The notes beneath the pieces were generated by a model. The model saw only the letters and a list, made by a program, of their open reading frames with translations, had not been told where the DNA came from and ran no database searches. The position numbers and the translations under genes are program-made. This document shows, piece after piece, positions 16,482-25,900 of a DNA stretch of 64,000 nt (positions are counted from its first letter, which is position 1; each line of letters opens with the position of its first letter). Source of the DNA: Neobacillus mesonae (GTDB lineage Bacteria; Bacillota; Bacilli; Paenibacillales; Paenibacillaceae). The stretch lies in assembly GCA_023715865.1 (NCBI GenBank), contig JAMBOW010000002.1, forward strand, positions 62,001-126,000. The letters run 5' to 3'.

Positions 16482-17438
16482 CTATTCCAGCTTAACTCGC
16501 GGATCTGCCAACCGATACAGCAGATCTGACAGTAATGTCCCGAGGACCGTTAATATTGCGATGAATACCGTGAAGCTCATCAGCAGCGGATAATCGCGGA
16601 CTGAGAATGAAGACATGTACAGCTGGCCAATACCGGGCCAGTTAAATATTTTTTCGATGATAAGTGATCCGCCGAACAAACCCGGCAGCTCAAAGCCGAC
16701 TAAAGTAATGGCAGGAAGCAGCGCATTTCGCAGCGCATGCGTAAAGAGTACTTTTCGTTCATTTAGGCCTTTGGCACGTGCAGTACGGATATAATCTTGT
16801 TTAATAACGTCAATCATGTTGCTGCGAATATAACGAGTCAGCGAGCCGATGCCGAGAAGCGTCATGACGACGACAGGCAGCGCCATATGCTCTATTACTT
16901 CTTTTGCATAGGCGAGACCCGTTGCGTTACTGCCTGTAGTGGTCATTCCTCCCGGAGGGAGCCATTTCAGATCGACTGCAAACATCTTAATTAGATACAG
17001 CCCGATGAAAAAAGAAGGAATGGACATAGCAGCAAAAATAATAACCATAATAATGGTATCAAACCAAGAATACTGCTTGTAGGCGGATACAACGCCAATG
17101 ATCACAGCAATCAGCCATGTAAAGAACGTAGACACAGCCGCAAGCAAAAAGGAATTCCATATGTAATCGTTAAACAATGTCAGGACCGGTTTCTGCTGTG
17201 CCAATGAATAGCCAAAATCACCCTGCAGGGCATTCTTCATCCATATGACATACCGTTCTAACACGGGTTTATCAAGCCCGTACAGCTCACGAAGCTCAGC
17301 CTTTCGTTCCGGGCTCAGCTTAATATTGCTTGATACATAATCACCCGGGGTGAGCGCATACAGACTGAAGATGAGAAAGGACGCGGCGAGCAGGATCACA
17401 AAAATGTATGTAAGTCTCTTAACCAGGTAGGTGCTCAT
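16482..17438 (-). CDS. oppB: Oligopeptide ABC transporter permease (OppB type)
   Basis: 318 residues with six helices. Family motifs: N-terminal YLVKRLTYIFVILLAASFLIF, LYGLDKPVLERYVIWMKN, and the EAA loop DYIRTARAKGLNERKVLFTH. It is separated from oppA by about 96 nt that contain a strong hairpin (17459–17500), which probably sets a lower level of permease than of binding protein. Confidence 0.92.
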   Translation of the reverse strand: MSTYLVKRLTYIFVILLAASFLIFSLYALTPGDYVSSNIKLSPERKAELRELYGLDKPVLERYVIWMKNALQGDFGYSLAQQKPVLTLFNDYIWNSFLLAAVSTFFTWLIAVIIGVVSAYKQYSWFDTIIMVIIFAAMSIPSFFIGLYLIKMFAVDLKWLPPGGMTTTGSNATGLAYAKEVIEHMALPVVVMTLLGIGSLTRYIRSNMIDVIKQDYIRTARAKGLNERKVLFTHALRNALLPAITLVGFELPGLFGGSLIIEKIFNWPGIGQLYMSSFSVRDYPLLMSFTVFIAILTVLGTLLSDLLYRLADPRVKLE

Positions 17439-17458
17439 GTTTAGCTCCTTGTCTGTGT

Positions 17459-17500
17459 CGTTTTGCGTCCGTCATCACAAATCTGACAGGACGCAAAACG
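17459..17500 (-). promoter_or_regulatory. Intercistronic hairpin between oppA and oppB
   Basis: 12-bp perfect stem CGTTTTGCGTCC / GGACGCAAAACG (17459–17470, 17489–17500) with an extra inner GTCA/TGAC. No T-run follows on the coding strand, so it looks like an mRNA-stabilising or partial-attenuation structure at the 3' end of the binding-protein message rather than a full terminator. Confidence 0.8.
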
Positions 17501-17534
17501 AACATATTTATTATTCCAATAGGATACAAATTCC

Positions 17535-19277
17535 TTATTCCGCGATTTTCCAATCTGGCAGCGATGCAGCTATTCCACGATAAGGACTAATTTCAACATT
17601 TTCTAATCTGCCGTTGTTCGCATACACTGTTTTGCGATAAGAGGTGAAGATGACCGGCAGCTCATCATTCAAAATTTGGTACAGCTCTTTATACACCGCT
17701 TTGCGCTCCTCCGTATCGATCGTTGCGAGTCCTTTTTCATAAAGCTCTTTCACTTTCGGATTGTCATAGCCAGGCAAAGATCCGTCGATAAACTGATTTA
17801 CTCCGTCTGAAGGATCCGTAAGCATCGGAGTCGAGAAGGCCGCCAGGTCATAATCCTTGCTTTCTACTTTGGAGACGAGAGCATTAAAGTCAGCAAATAC
17901 TTCAGGCTGAAAATCAATGCCGAGCTCTGCAAAGTTTTCTTTAGCTACCGCAATAAAAATATCTGTTGCCGGGCTCTTTGAGCCAAGGTAGTGCAGGGAT
18001 AACTTCTTACCGTCTTTTTCACGGATACCATCGGCTCCCACGGTCCAGCCTGCGGCATCCAGAAGTTCATTTGCTTTTTCCGGGTTATACTCATATGCAT
18101 TGATTCCTTCACTTGTGTAAGACCATGAGATCGGTGCCGCCGGGATATTGGCTACCTCGCCTGCCCCTTGATTCGCATCGACATAGATCGCTTGTCGATT
18201 AAGCCCATAGGCGATGGCCTGCCTTACTTCCTTGTCTTTCAGCTGTTCATTCTCCAGATTTAGCTGGAAATAACCGTAGCTGCTTGGCGTATAAGGCAAA
18301 ATATCAACATAACCGAGTGCTTTGAGCTTATCGACATTTTCCTGTGTTGCTGTAAATGAAGCGAGGTCTACTTCACCGGTTTCAAGGAATTGCCAAGTAT
18401 CGCCTTGAGATGTTTTATAAATGAAATGCTCTGCACTTGGCTTGCCTTTGAAGTAATTCTCATTAGCTATAAATCGTACTTCCTGTCCAGGCAGAAATTT
18501 ATCGAGTTTATACGGTCCGTTGCCTAGTGGTGCAGAATGAAGCTTTTGAATGTAATTCAACTCGCCGAACTTATAATCTTTTCCATAATAAGTCTTGGAC
18601 AAGATGTCGCCGCCAAGGCTGAACAGGGCAGTAGCATTCGGTTCTTCGAGTGTAACAGAAATCGTCTGAGGATCAATAATTTCAATTCCCTCAATGCTGT
18701 CCGCTTTTCCCTCTTTATAATCAAGACCACCTTTTACCTTCACTAAAGTGATGTCTGTATCCCCGTCGTATGCCTTGTCATGAAGAAGTGTCCAAGTAAA
18801 AGCAACGTCTTCTGATGTGACTGGAGTACCATCACTAAACTTGCCGTCGGCAGGGAGATGGAACGTGTACGTAAGCCCATCTTCAGAAATTTCGTAGCTG
18901 TCAGCAAAATTGGCAACAGGCAAGCCTTGCTGGTCTGCCGTAACAAGAGAAGCAAACAGAAGTGAAGTCACGTTCCCGTCATAACCGCTTTGTGCGAAAT
19001 AAGGAGTAAATGAACCGCTTGGGTCGGTAAGCCCGACGATAATGGTGTCTGTTCTTTGCACTGCAGTTTGAGGAAGCTTACTTACGTCCGCTGCTTGAAT
19101 CGGCCCCTCCAGTGCTGTTTGCGTTACCGCGGAACCAGCAGTCTCCGCAGCCGTTGCTGCTGTTTCAGGAGCGGTCCCCGCGCTTCCAGAACTCTCAGTC
19201 CCCGCTCCAGAGCAAGCGGATAGTACTAATGAACTTGCCAGTAATAGTGACGAAGCATAAGTAATTTGTTTCTTCAT
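17535..19277 (-). CDS. oppA: Oligopeptide ABC transporter substrate-binding lipoprotein (OppA type)
   Basis: About 580 residues, family SBP_bac_5. The signal peptide ends in lipobox VLSAC, so it is lipid-anchored outside the cell. A short Ala/Thr/Glu-rich linker precedes the binding fold. Family segments include YEISEDGLTYTFHLP, KFSDGTPVTSEDVAFTW and DKEVRQAIAYGLNRQAI. I start at ATG 19277 (MKKQITYASS) after GGGGAG; the frame extends to 19313. First gene of the opp operon; the ligand is a peptide by family, but Dpp/Opp/Ni specificities cannot be separated here. Confidence 0.92.
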   Translation of the reverse strand: MKKQITYASSLLLASSLVLSACSGAGTESSGSAGTAPETAATAAETAGSAVTQTALEGPIQAADVSKLPQTAVQRTDTIIVGLTDPSGSFTPYFAQSGYDGNVTSLLFASLVTADQQGLPVANFADSYEISEDGLTYTFHLPADGKFSDGTPVTSEDVAFTWTLLHDKAYDGDTDITLVKVKGGLDYKEGKADSIEGIEIIDPQTISVTLEEPNATALFSLGGDILSKTYYGKDYKFGELNYIQKLHSAPLGNGPYKLDKFLPGQEVRFIANENYFKGKPSAEHFIYKTSQGDTWQFLETGEVDLASFTATQENVDKLKALGYVDILPYTPSSYGYFQLNLENEQLKDKEVRQAIAYGLNRQAIYVDANQGAGEVANIPAAPISWSYTSEGINAYEYNPEKANELLDAAGWTVGADGIREKDGKKLSLHYLGSKSPATDIFIAVAKENFAELGIDFQPEVFADFNALVSKVESKDYDLAAFSTPMLTDPSDGVNQFIDGSLPGYDNPKVKELYEKGLATIDTEERKAVYKELYQILNDELPVIFTSYRKTVYANNGRLENVEISPYRGIAASLPDWKIAE

Positions 19278-19349
19278 GACAGCATCTCCCCAACTTTTAA
19301 TTTTGTACTCCAATCCAAACCAACGTTAAAAACATATGTACATAAATTC

Positions 19350-19374
19350 CGATCAACTAAGTATGTTTTGATCG
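19350..19374 (-). promoter_or_regulatory. Inverted repeat (operator candidate) at the opp transcription start
   Basis: CGATCAA-N11-TTGATCG, perfect 7-bp arms, just downstream of the -10 box at 19384–19389, so a bound protein would block initiation. The upstream ArsR-like regulator (19530–20462) is the natural candidate to bind it. Confidence 0.6.
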
Positions 19375-19383
19375 ATAGTCACT

Positions 19384-19412
19384 ATTATAGAAACCTATTT
19401 CGGTTCTGTAAA
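19384..19412 (-). promoter_or_regulatory. Sigma-A promoter of the opp operon
   Basis: Minus strand TTTACA (19412–19407), exactly 17 bp, TATAAT (19389–19384). It lies about 105 nt upstream of the oppA start, between the regulator's terminator and oppA. Confidence 0.8.
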
Positions 19413-19469
19413 TAGAGAACTCCGTATTTTTTTAGAAAATTTTTCTTTTTATTTTCTTTTTTTAACAAT

Positions 19470-19499
19470 AAAAAAGACAACCTCTGAGAAAAGGCTGCC
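19470..19499 (-). terminator. Terminator after the ArsR-like regulator
   Basis: Minus strand GGCAGCCT / AGGTTGTC (two G-U pairs) with an 8-nt loop, followed by TTTTTT. It isolates the regulator from opp. Confidence 0.8.
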
Positions 19500-19529
19500 T
19501 GCTTTGTTATTACGAAATGATGACATCTA

Positions 19530-20462
19530 CTATTTTAAATCGTTTTCTATGTATTGAAGGAGTGTGTGCTGCACATTATGGAGCGCGTGTGTTCTGATAC
19601 TGTATTCCACCAAATTTTCTCCGTTAAAATGAGCATAAATCAATCCGGCACTGCGGAGCTTTGAAATATGGTCGTGAGTAATTCCTTTGGACAAGTCCAG
19701 ATGTCTTACAATTTCAATAAAGGTACGGGGACCTTTATGCAAATATTTTAATATCTTTAAACGATTCTTCTCTCCTAAACTGCGAATAACTCTCAAGTCT
19801 GGAGTTGGTATTACATCTTCATCACCCAGATAAATGGGCGGAGCATAATGGCATAATATCGTATTCCCGTAATGCCAAAATACGTTTAGCGGCTGAAAGT
19901 GATATTGAGGAATAAGTATCAAGTGCCTTAGTCCCTCCGTTGAATCAAACATAAGCCCTCTCGTCGTTTCATCCAGAAAGACATAAGGGTCCTTCTGAAT
20001 CTGCGCTTCTGTTCTTTCTTTAAATTCCTGCTTTAGTGCATTTAGTACCGTGGGTTCAAGCCTGGTAAAATATTGTTCGTTCCACTCGCGAAACATCAAT
20101 ACATATTTGGACAAAAACTGTTCTGTGTCAAAAAAAGAAGGTTCAAATCCCATCCGGTGGCCTGCAGCTTGAAACTCTCTGTGCAGCGACATGGGTGAGC
20201 TGTTCTCCAAGTACGATACAAAATCTTCGGGAGTATGAAGCTCACTGTGGATCAGCAGCAGCAAATAGACATATTTCCACTCCTCATCAATCTGTGACTG
20301 ATCCAAGAGAGCAGCAAATTCTGGAGTTAGCTGTGCCTTAACATCTATCGCCCATGTCTTTTCCAGATCAATTTTTTTGTGTGATTTTCGACATATGTAA
20401 GTATGAAGACTGCTCATGAATTCATGAACAGGCTGAAATTGTAATTGGATGCTATAGTTCAA
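19530..20462 (-). CDS. ArsR-like winged-helix regulator with long N-terminal domain
   Basis: 310 residues. The last ~85 form an ArsR-type winged helix (LRVIRSLGEKNRLKILKYLHKG…ITHDHISKLRSAGLIYAH). The first ~215 residues are an all-helical domain I do not recognise, without Cys metal motifs. TTG at 20462 is 9–10 nt after GAGGGGAG; I see no better start. It lies directly upstream of opp on the same strand but has its own terminator, and the opp promoter carries an inverted repeat. Control of opp is inferred from position. Confidence 0.75.
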   Translation of the reverse strand: MNYSIQLQFQPVHEFMSSLHTYICRKSHKKIDLEKTWAIDVKAQLTPEFAALLDQSQIDEEWKYVYLLLLIHSELHTPEDFVSYLENSSPMSLHREFQAAGHRMGFEPSFFDTEQFLSKYVLMFREWNEQYFTRLEPTVLNALKQEFKERTEAQIQKDPYVFLDETTRGLMFDSTEGLRHLILIPQYHFQPLNVFWHYGNTILCHYAPPIYLGDEDVIPTPDLRVIRSLGEKNRLKILKYLHKGPRTFIEIVRHLDLSKGITHDHISKLRSAGLIYAHFNGENLVEYSIRTHALHNVQHTLLQYIENDLK

Positions 20463-20553
20463 ACATACACACTCCCCTCATGTCATTAATTATAACGTTT
20501 GTGGTTCTGACTATACCAGTAAATGAACTATAAGAAAGTCTTATAAGTTGTTA

Positions 20554-20571
20554 CAGGTCGCCCGAGACCTG
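20554..20571. promoter_or_regulatory. Inverted repeat CAGGTC-N6-GACCTG upstream of the amidase gene
   Basis: Perfect 6-bp arms, 62 nt before the amidase start. A TATGAT box at 20594–20599 could be its -10, but no good -35 is found at 17 bp. Possible operator or a small hairpin in the leader. Confidence 0.35.
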
Positions 20572-20632
20572 GCATCACGCTGGACGCTTGAGTTATGATA
20601 GTAATGACTAATAGAGAGGATGATCGTTACCC

Positions 20633-22126
20633 ATGAATTCTTTTCACTACACTTCATATGATGCTGTGGGTCTTGCTCAGCTGATTAGAGACAAGCAGGT
20701 TACTCCAGCGGAGCTTATAAAGGCTGCATTTGAACAAATCAATCAGCTTAACCCTGATCTCAATGCAGTGGTGCGCACCCGATATGAAGCTGCCTTACAA
20801 GAAGCGGAGCAGGTCAATACTCTAGCGCAGCCGTTTGCAGGCGTACCAATTTTATTAAAAGATATATCTCAAGCTATAGCTGGAGAGCCTCTCACTTCCG
20901 GTTCCAAACTGTTTAAAGACCATAAACCGCTGAGTGACTCCCACTTTGTAGCCAAGCTTCGTAAAGCGGGATTTATACCGATCGGCCATACGAACACTCC
21001 AGAATTTGGACTTAAGAACATCTCCGAGCCGAGGCTACATGGTCCTTCCAGAAACCCATGGAATACAGCACATTCACCGGGAGGTTCCAGCGGCGGTTCT
21101 GCTGCAGCGGTAGCTTCAGGTATGGTTCCTCTCGCAGGCGCAAGCGACGGCGGAGGCTCCATTCGGATTCCAGCTTCGTTCAGCGGCCTTTTCGGTTTGA
21201 AGCCCACACGGGGACGTACTCCGGTCGGTCCTGGAGTAGGCAGACAGTGGCAGGGTGCCTCCATTGATTTTGCCCTTTCGAGAACGGTAAGAGACAGTGC
21301 GGCATTGCTTGATGTCCTGCAGGTGCTGCAGAATGAGGCGGCTTTCCAAGTACCGCTGTACCCTGGCAGATTTTTTGAAGATATGTACCTCCCGCTTGAA
21401 CGTAAGTATCGTATTGCCTTCACCACGGATTCGCCAGTCGGTACGCCTGTCAGCCAAGAGGCAGTAGAAGCTGTTCATAAGACAGTGAAGTTCTTAGAGG
21501 CTGAAGGGCATGTTGTTGAAGAAAAACAAAGTCCTGTTAACGGAGTTCACCTCATGGAGAACTATTACATGATGAACAGCGGTGAAATGGCTGCTATGGT
21601 GCTGAAGATGGAGCGGGCAATGGGAAGAAGCATTACCGCCGAGGATATTGAAATTGAAGGCTGGGTTCTGCTGGAGGCAGGACGAAATTTATCTGCAGCC
21701 GAATTTGTACATAGCTTGGCAGAATGGGACGTCGCTGCCGCTCAGATGGCGACAATTTTTGATAAATATGATTTCTACATTACCCCAACTAATGCTTTCC
21801 CGGCTCCTCAAGTTGGAGAACTGACTGCAGGACCTGAGAAAATTGAACATCTGCTTACCGTAAGCAGTCTGTCTAAAGCCAAGCAGCAGGAGCTCATTTA
21901 TGACATGTTTGAACCGAGCCTTACCTATACACCGTTCACCCAGTTGGCTAATTTGACAGGCACACCAGCCATGAGCCTTCCGCTTCATCTGAGCAATACC
22001 GGCTTGCCAATGGGCGTGCAATTCATGTCTGCAAAAGGCAGGGAGCATGAAATGTTCCAGCTTGCCTATCTTCTGGAGAATTCGGATATGTGGATCGATC
22101 CTTTGATAGCCGGAGGTGAACAATAA
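20633..22126 (+). CDS. Amidase-signature family amidase
   Basis: 497 residues. The Ser-cisSer-Lys triad of the family is visible: Lys76 in PILLKDIS, the cis-Ser about 152 in GGSSGGSAAAVASGM, and the nucleophile Ser176 in DGGGSIRIPAS. The FGLKPTRGRTP segment follows. It hydrolyses a C–N amide bond; overall it resembles the 6-aminohexanoate-cyclic-dimer/acylamidase branch more than GatA, which would sit in a gatCAB operon. The stop at 22126 is 4 nt before the ATG of the phosphopantetheinyl transferase and its final codons contain GGAGGTGA, that gene's ribosome site, so the two are co-translated. A role in the NRPS pathway is possible but unproven. Confidence 0.88.
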   Translation: MNSFHYTSYDAVGLAQLIRDKQVTPAELIKAAFEQINQLNPDLNAVVRTRYEAALQEAEQVNTLAQPFAGVPILLKDISQAIAGEPLTSGSKLFKDHKPLSDSHFVAKLRKAGFIPIGHTNTPEFGLKNISEPRLHGPSRNPWNTAHSPGGSSGGSAAAVASGMVPLAGASDGGGSIRIPASFSGLFGLKPTRGRTPVGPGVGRQWQGASIDFALSRTVRDSAALLDVLQVLQNEAAFQVPLYPGRFFEDMYLPLERKYRIAFTTDSPVGTPVSQEAVEAVHKTVKFLEAEGHVVEEKQSPVNGVHLMENYYMMNSGEMAAMVLKMERAMGRSITAEDIEIEGWVLLEAGRNLSAAEFVHSLAEWDVAAAQMATIFDKYDFYITPTNAFPAPQVGELTAGPEKIEHLLTVSSLSKAKQQELIYDMFEPSLTYTPFTQLANLTGTPAMSLPLHLSNTGLPMGVQFMSAKGREHEMFQLAYLLENSDMWIDPLIAGGEQ

Positions 22127-22130
22127 AATA

Positions 22131-22820
22131 ATGGATGTCGTGGCGGTTAGACTGCACTCGGCAATCGAGCAGCCTATGGACTTGACCCGTTATATCGAGC
22201 TTCTTGCTCCAGAGCAGCAGAATAAAATTAAAAGATTTCGTCGATACCCTGATCAGCTTCGATCCTTATGCGGAGAGCTTCTAGTCCGCTCTTATGCTGC
22301 CGCAGAGTGGAAGCTTGCTGCTGGAGATTTGGACAGGCAGATGAACCCGTATGGTAAACCAGAATTTAAAAGGTTTCCGCAGTATCAGTACAATATAACT
22401 CATTCAGGCTGCTGGGTCGCAGCTATCTTTGACGGACAATTTGTCGGCATTGATGTTGAAGAAATTGCAGATATCGAGCTGTCCATAGCTGACCGTTTTT
22501 TTACGGACAACGAAGCGAAATGGCTGCAAAGCCTTGACAAAACAGAGCAAAAAAAGGCGTTTTACGAGCTTTGGACTTTAAAGGAAAGCTATGTTAAAGC
22601 TGTAGGCTCCGGGTTGTCCCTTCCGTTAAACTCCTTTGAATTTATGGTCTCGGAGCAAGGAAACCTCGAGTTTTTTTCCACGGAACAAGGAAATTCGCTC
22701 TGGCACTTTAAACAGTATGCTGTGGATACGGAATATGCCTTAGCCGCATGTGCTAGATCCTCTCATCTGCCTGATGCGATTGAAATTTGGAGTTGGAATG
22801 AGCTTCTATCCAAGCTCTGA
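22131..22820 (+). CDS. Sfp-type 4'-phosphopantetheinyl transferase
   Basis: About 229 residues, the Sfp length. Motifs: NPYGKPEF (72–79), FVGIDVEEI (104–112) with the Mg-binding Asp/Glu, and WTLKESYVKAVG (148–159). It moves phosphopantetheine from CoA to the carrier-domain serine of NRPS modules, and so should activate the six T domains encoded by the convergent synthetase genes. ATG 22131 follows GGAGGTGA with an 11-nt gap; an in-frame GTG 22116 lacks a ribosome site. Closed by a bidirectional terminator. Confidence 0.92.
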   Translation: MDVVAVRLHSAIEQPMDLTRYIELLAPEQQNKIKRFRRYPDQLRSLCGELLVRSYAAAEWKLAAGDLDRQMNPYGKPEFKRFPQYQYNITHSGCWVAAIFDGQFVGIDVEEIADIELSIADRFFTDNEAKWLQSLDKTEQKKAFYELWTLKESYVKAVGSGLSLPLNSFEFMVSEQGNLEFFSTEQGNSLWHFKQYAVDTEYALAACARSSHLPDAIEIWSWNELLSKL

Positions 22821-22864
22821 AATTTTGATTAAAACTCACTAATGCATAGCGCTGCATTTCCAAT

Positions 22865-22902
22865 AAAAAAGATAGGGGATCTGGTCCCCTATCTTTTTTT
22901 AC
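22865..22902. terminator. Bidirectional terminator between the transferase gene and the NRPS operon
   Basis: 15-bp stem AAAAAAGATAGGGGA / TCCCCTATCTTTTTT with a 5-nt loop; it works for both convergent transcripts. Confidence 0.95.
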
Positions 22903-22915
22903 ATATAACTAAATT

Positions 22916-25900
22916 TTAGCTCTCAACTAGCAGACTAAATGCTGAGGTGTGCTGAAGCTCCGCTTCAAGAGCAGTGAGTTCCTGTCGAATTACATCCTCC
23001 AGGTCGCCTTGGAGCTGACTATAGGTAGGATAAAACAGCACTAGATGGTCCTCATAATGGTTTGCAAAAATTTCCGGCGTGTCCCGATAACTGTCATTAT
23101 TCATCATGTTCTGAACCTCTTGATAAGTGAGTTCAAAAGTCCCCTGATAATTGATTGACAGCATAGAAGGAATGCATAACGGAAGCTCAGTATTAAGCTT
23201 ACCTAGCATTTCTATATAACTAAATTGCTGTTCTTTTTTCCATTTCTGCAATCCTTCAATTTTCCCCTGCATGTCCAAATCCATATTCGTCCGATCGACA
23301 TCTACACTTACCGGGATAAGATCCAGGAACTCACCCATGACATTCGAGTAATCCTTGTTCATGAAAGTCCGGTCTTCCTGCAACAGAAATAGAGGAAACG
23401 ATCGAGAAACAGACTGATCCAATCCATTTTCCCGAATGATAGTCTTTGCAAGATGAATTAATAAAGTCCAAGGCCTCTCTCTATACAGCTCGAGAACTTT
23501 CGGTCCCATTTTGAATAATGTTAGGACCGATTTTTTCAGCGGATTATTGACTGCCGCCATACTTAGCTCCTGCACGGATAAGAGCAACTCAGCAGGATTA
23601 AGCTCATTGAAATGCGTCATAACAGGTACTTGACTTAACTCATTAACATAGTCCCTGTATGCTGCCTCTTCCGATGCAGAATGACCATTTGAGGACTGCT
23701 TGCCGCTCAGCATGGAGGCAAGCTTCTCCTTCAGCAGGTGGGTGCTGGCTTTATCCCATACACTATGATGCGCTATGACATGTATGACATAATCAAGTTC
23801 GGAAGTACGGGTAACGACAATTCTGGATAGGAAGCTAAGTTGCTGGGGTTCGTCACCTTCTTGAACCATTTTTACCAACTTATCAAGTGCCTCATTAATA
23901 TCATCAGATTTAGCATATCTCTGATCAAGATACGGAACATACCAAGATGTCAAATACGGATGCTCTTCAATAGCAGATGTACCATCGTCATAAATACGGT
24001 AAGAGCTTCTTAGTACCCCTTGCTCCTTAATCAATGACCGTACTGCTTCAATGATCTCGCTCTCTGCGTATCCTTCGCTGAGTAACACCGATTCATGCAC
24101 CATCGTTCCCGGCACCTTCAAGAAGCTTTGCTGCAAAATGGATGGAGAGTATTCGTAGGTCGTATGCGTACTTCTATACTCCGTCCATTGATCTGCTTCC
24201 AGTTCCTCACTTCTCATTTCAGGATCAAAGCATAGGTTTCTGAATTCATATTCATCCATAATGGACGAAGAAAGAGAATACTTATGCATGCCAACAATAA
24301 AATGCGGGCGTTCATTCACTGGATAGCTTTTGCTTAATTGTTCCGAAATGGCTTCTCTTAATGCAGCCGTCAAATTCTCAACAAATAAAACCGTATAGCT
24401 TCGCTGCCCTGTCTTAATATTTCGAAGAAGACAATCCTCATTAAATTTAGACCACACAGTGGCTGTCATATCTCTTTCCATATCAGGCTCAAGCGATCGG
24501 TTGACTCTAGCAGACAAGATACAGTGCTCTATAATATTAAGCAGCTCACTCTTAAAATGCTCTGCCAATGAGGACATCTCATCACTAGAGCATAAGTCCC
24601 TTCTGTAAGTCAGCGTCATACTTAAAGTGCGTTCCATCACTGCACCATTAAAAGAAATTGCTGTACCAAATACATTGGATTCAGGAATGTCCTCGCCGCG
24701 TGGAGCTTGGCTTATTTTCCAGTTCCCCATATCGTTTCTCTCATCAAACTCTCCCAAATAATTGAAGGTGATTTCCGGTTCTACACCTTTAATTACAGAG
24801 CTACCCAGGTACTTCAATATTCCATATCCTATTCCGCGATTCGGTATTTGCCTGAGGCTTTCCTTCGTAATCATTATATCTTCGCGTATCCCTTGTCCAA
24901 TGGATTCAACGGCGACGGGATATACGCTCGTGAACCACCCTACTGTGCGGTCAATCGATAGATTGCTTCCGAGAGTTTCCCTGCCGTGACCTTCTAATTT
25001 CACAGCAAACGTCGTTAATCCGCTCATCCGGTGGAGTGCTCTATACACTGCTGTCAGCAATAAATCATTGATTTCTGTTCGGTAAGCCTTTGATGCATGA
25101 TACAAGAGTTTGTCCGTTTGTTCGGGCGATAAAGACAGCTGAATCTCTCCTATGCCGCTCATTGCTCCATTGCCTGTGCATAACGAATGGCATGCTTTAA
25201 TTTTGGATTCTGTCTCCTTCCAATAATGGAGTTCTGATTTCAACTCCTCAGCATTTCGATATTGCATTAGAAACTCGCTCCATGTTTTGTAGGATGCCGT
25301 TTTAGGCGGGAGCATAGGAGCCCTGCCCTGCTCCGCAGCAGAGTACCCTCTTTGCAGATCCTCCAGCAGAATTCTCCAAGAAATTCCATCAACAACGAGA
25401 TGATGAATGGTTATGAATAAGTAGTCCTTCTCCCGGGCTCGGAATAGTCCGGCCTTCAGCAGCGGTCCATTATTCAGATCCATATCTGACTGAAGTTTAT
25501 TCGCTTCTTCTTCCAAAAGAACGAGTAACGCGCTTGTCCCCTCGATAGCTGAAAAGTCGCGAACGATGAGATCATAATGTCGGCGGCCCTCCATTCCAAG
25601 AATCATCTGCCGTTCTTCTTCAAAGACCGCTCGCAATGCATCATGATGCTTAACCACTGCATCCAATGCACGAGTAAGACTCTTATCCTGAATTCGTTGA
25701 TTGCTTTCAATCATAAATGATTGATTGAAATAACTTGGATTTGGCAAGTCGAATGAGAAGAATTCGCGCTGAATCGGAATCAGTTCCACTCCTCCCGTTA
25801 CTTCACCCTGCTCTTCATGGTTAACTAAAGAGATACCCAGTTGGCTCTGGATCCTCCGTACCGATTTGCCTTGCAAAATAGAACGCACAGGCAGATCGTA

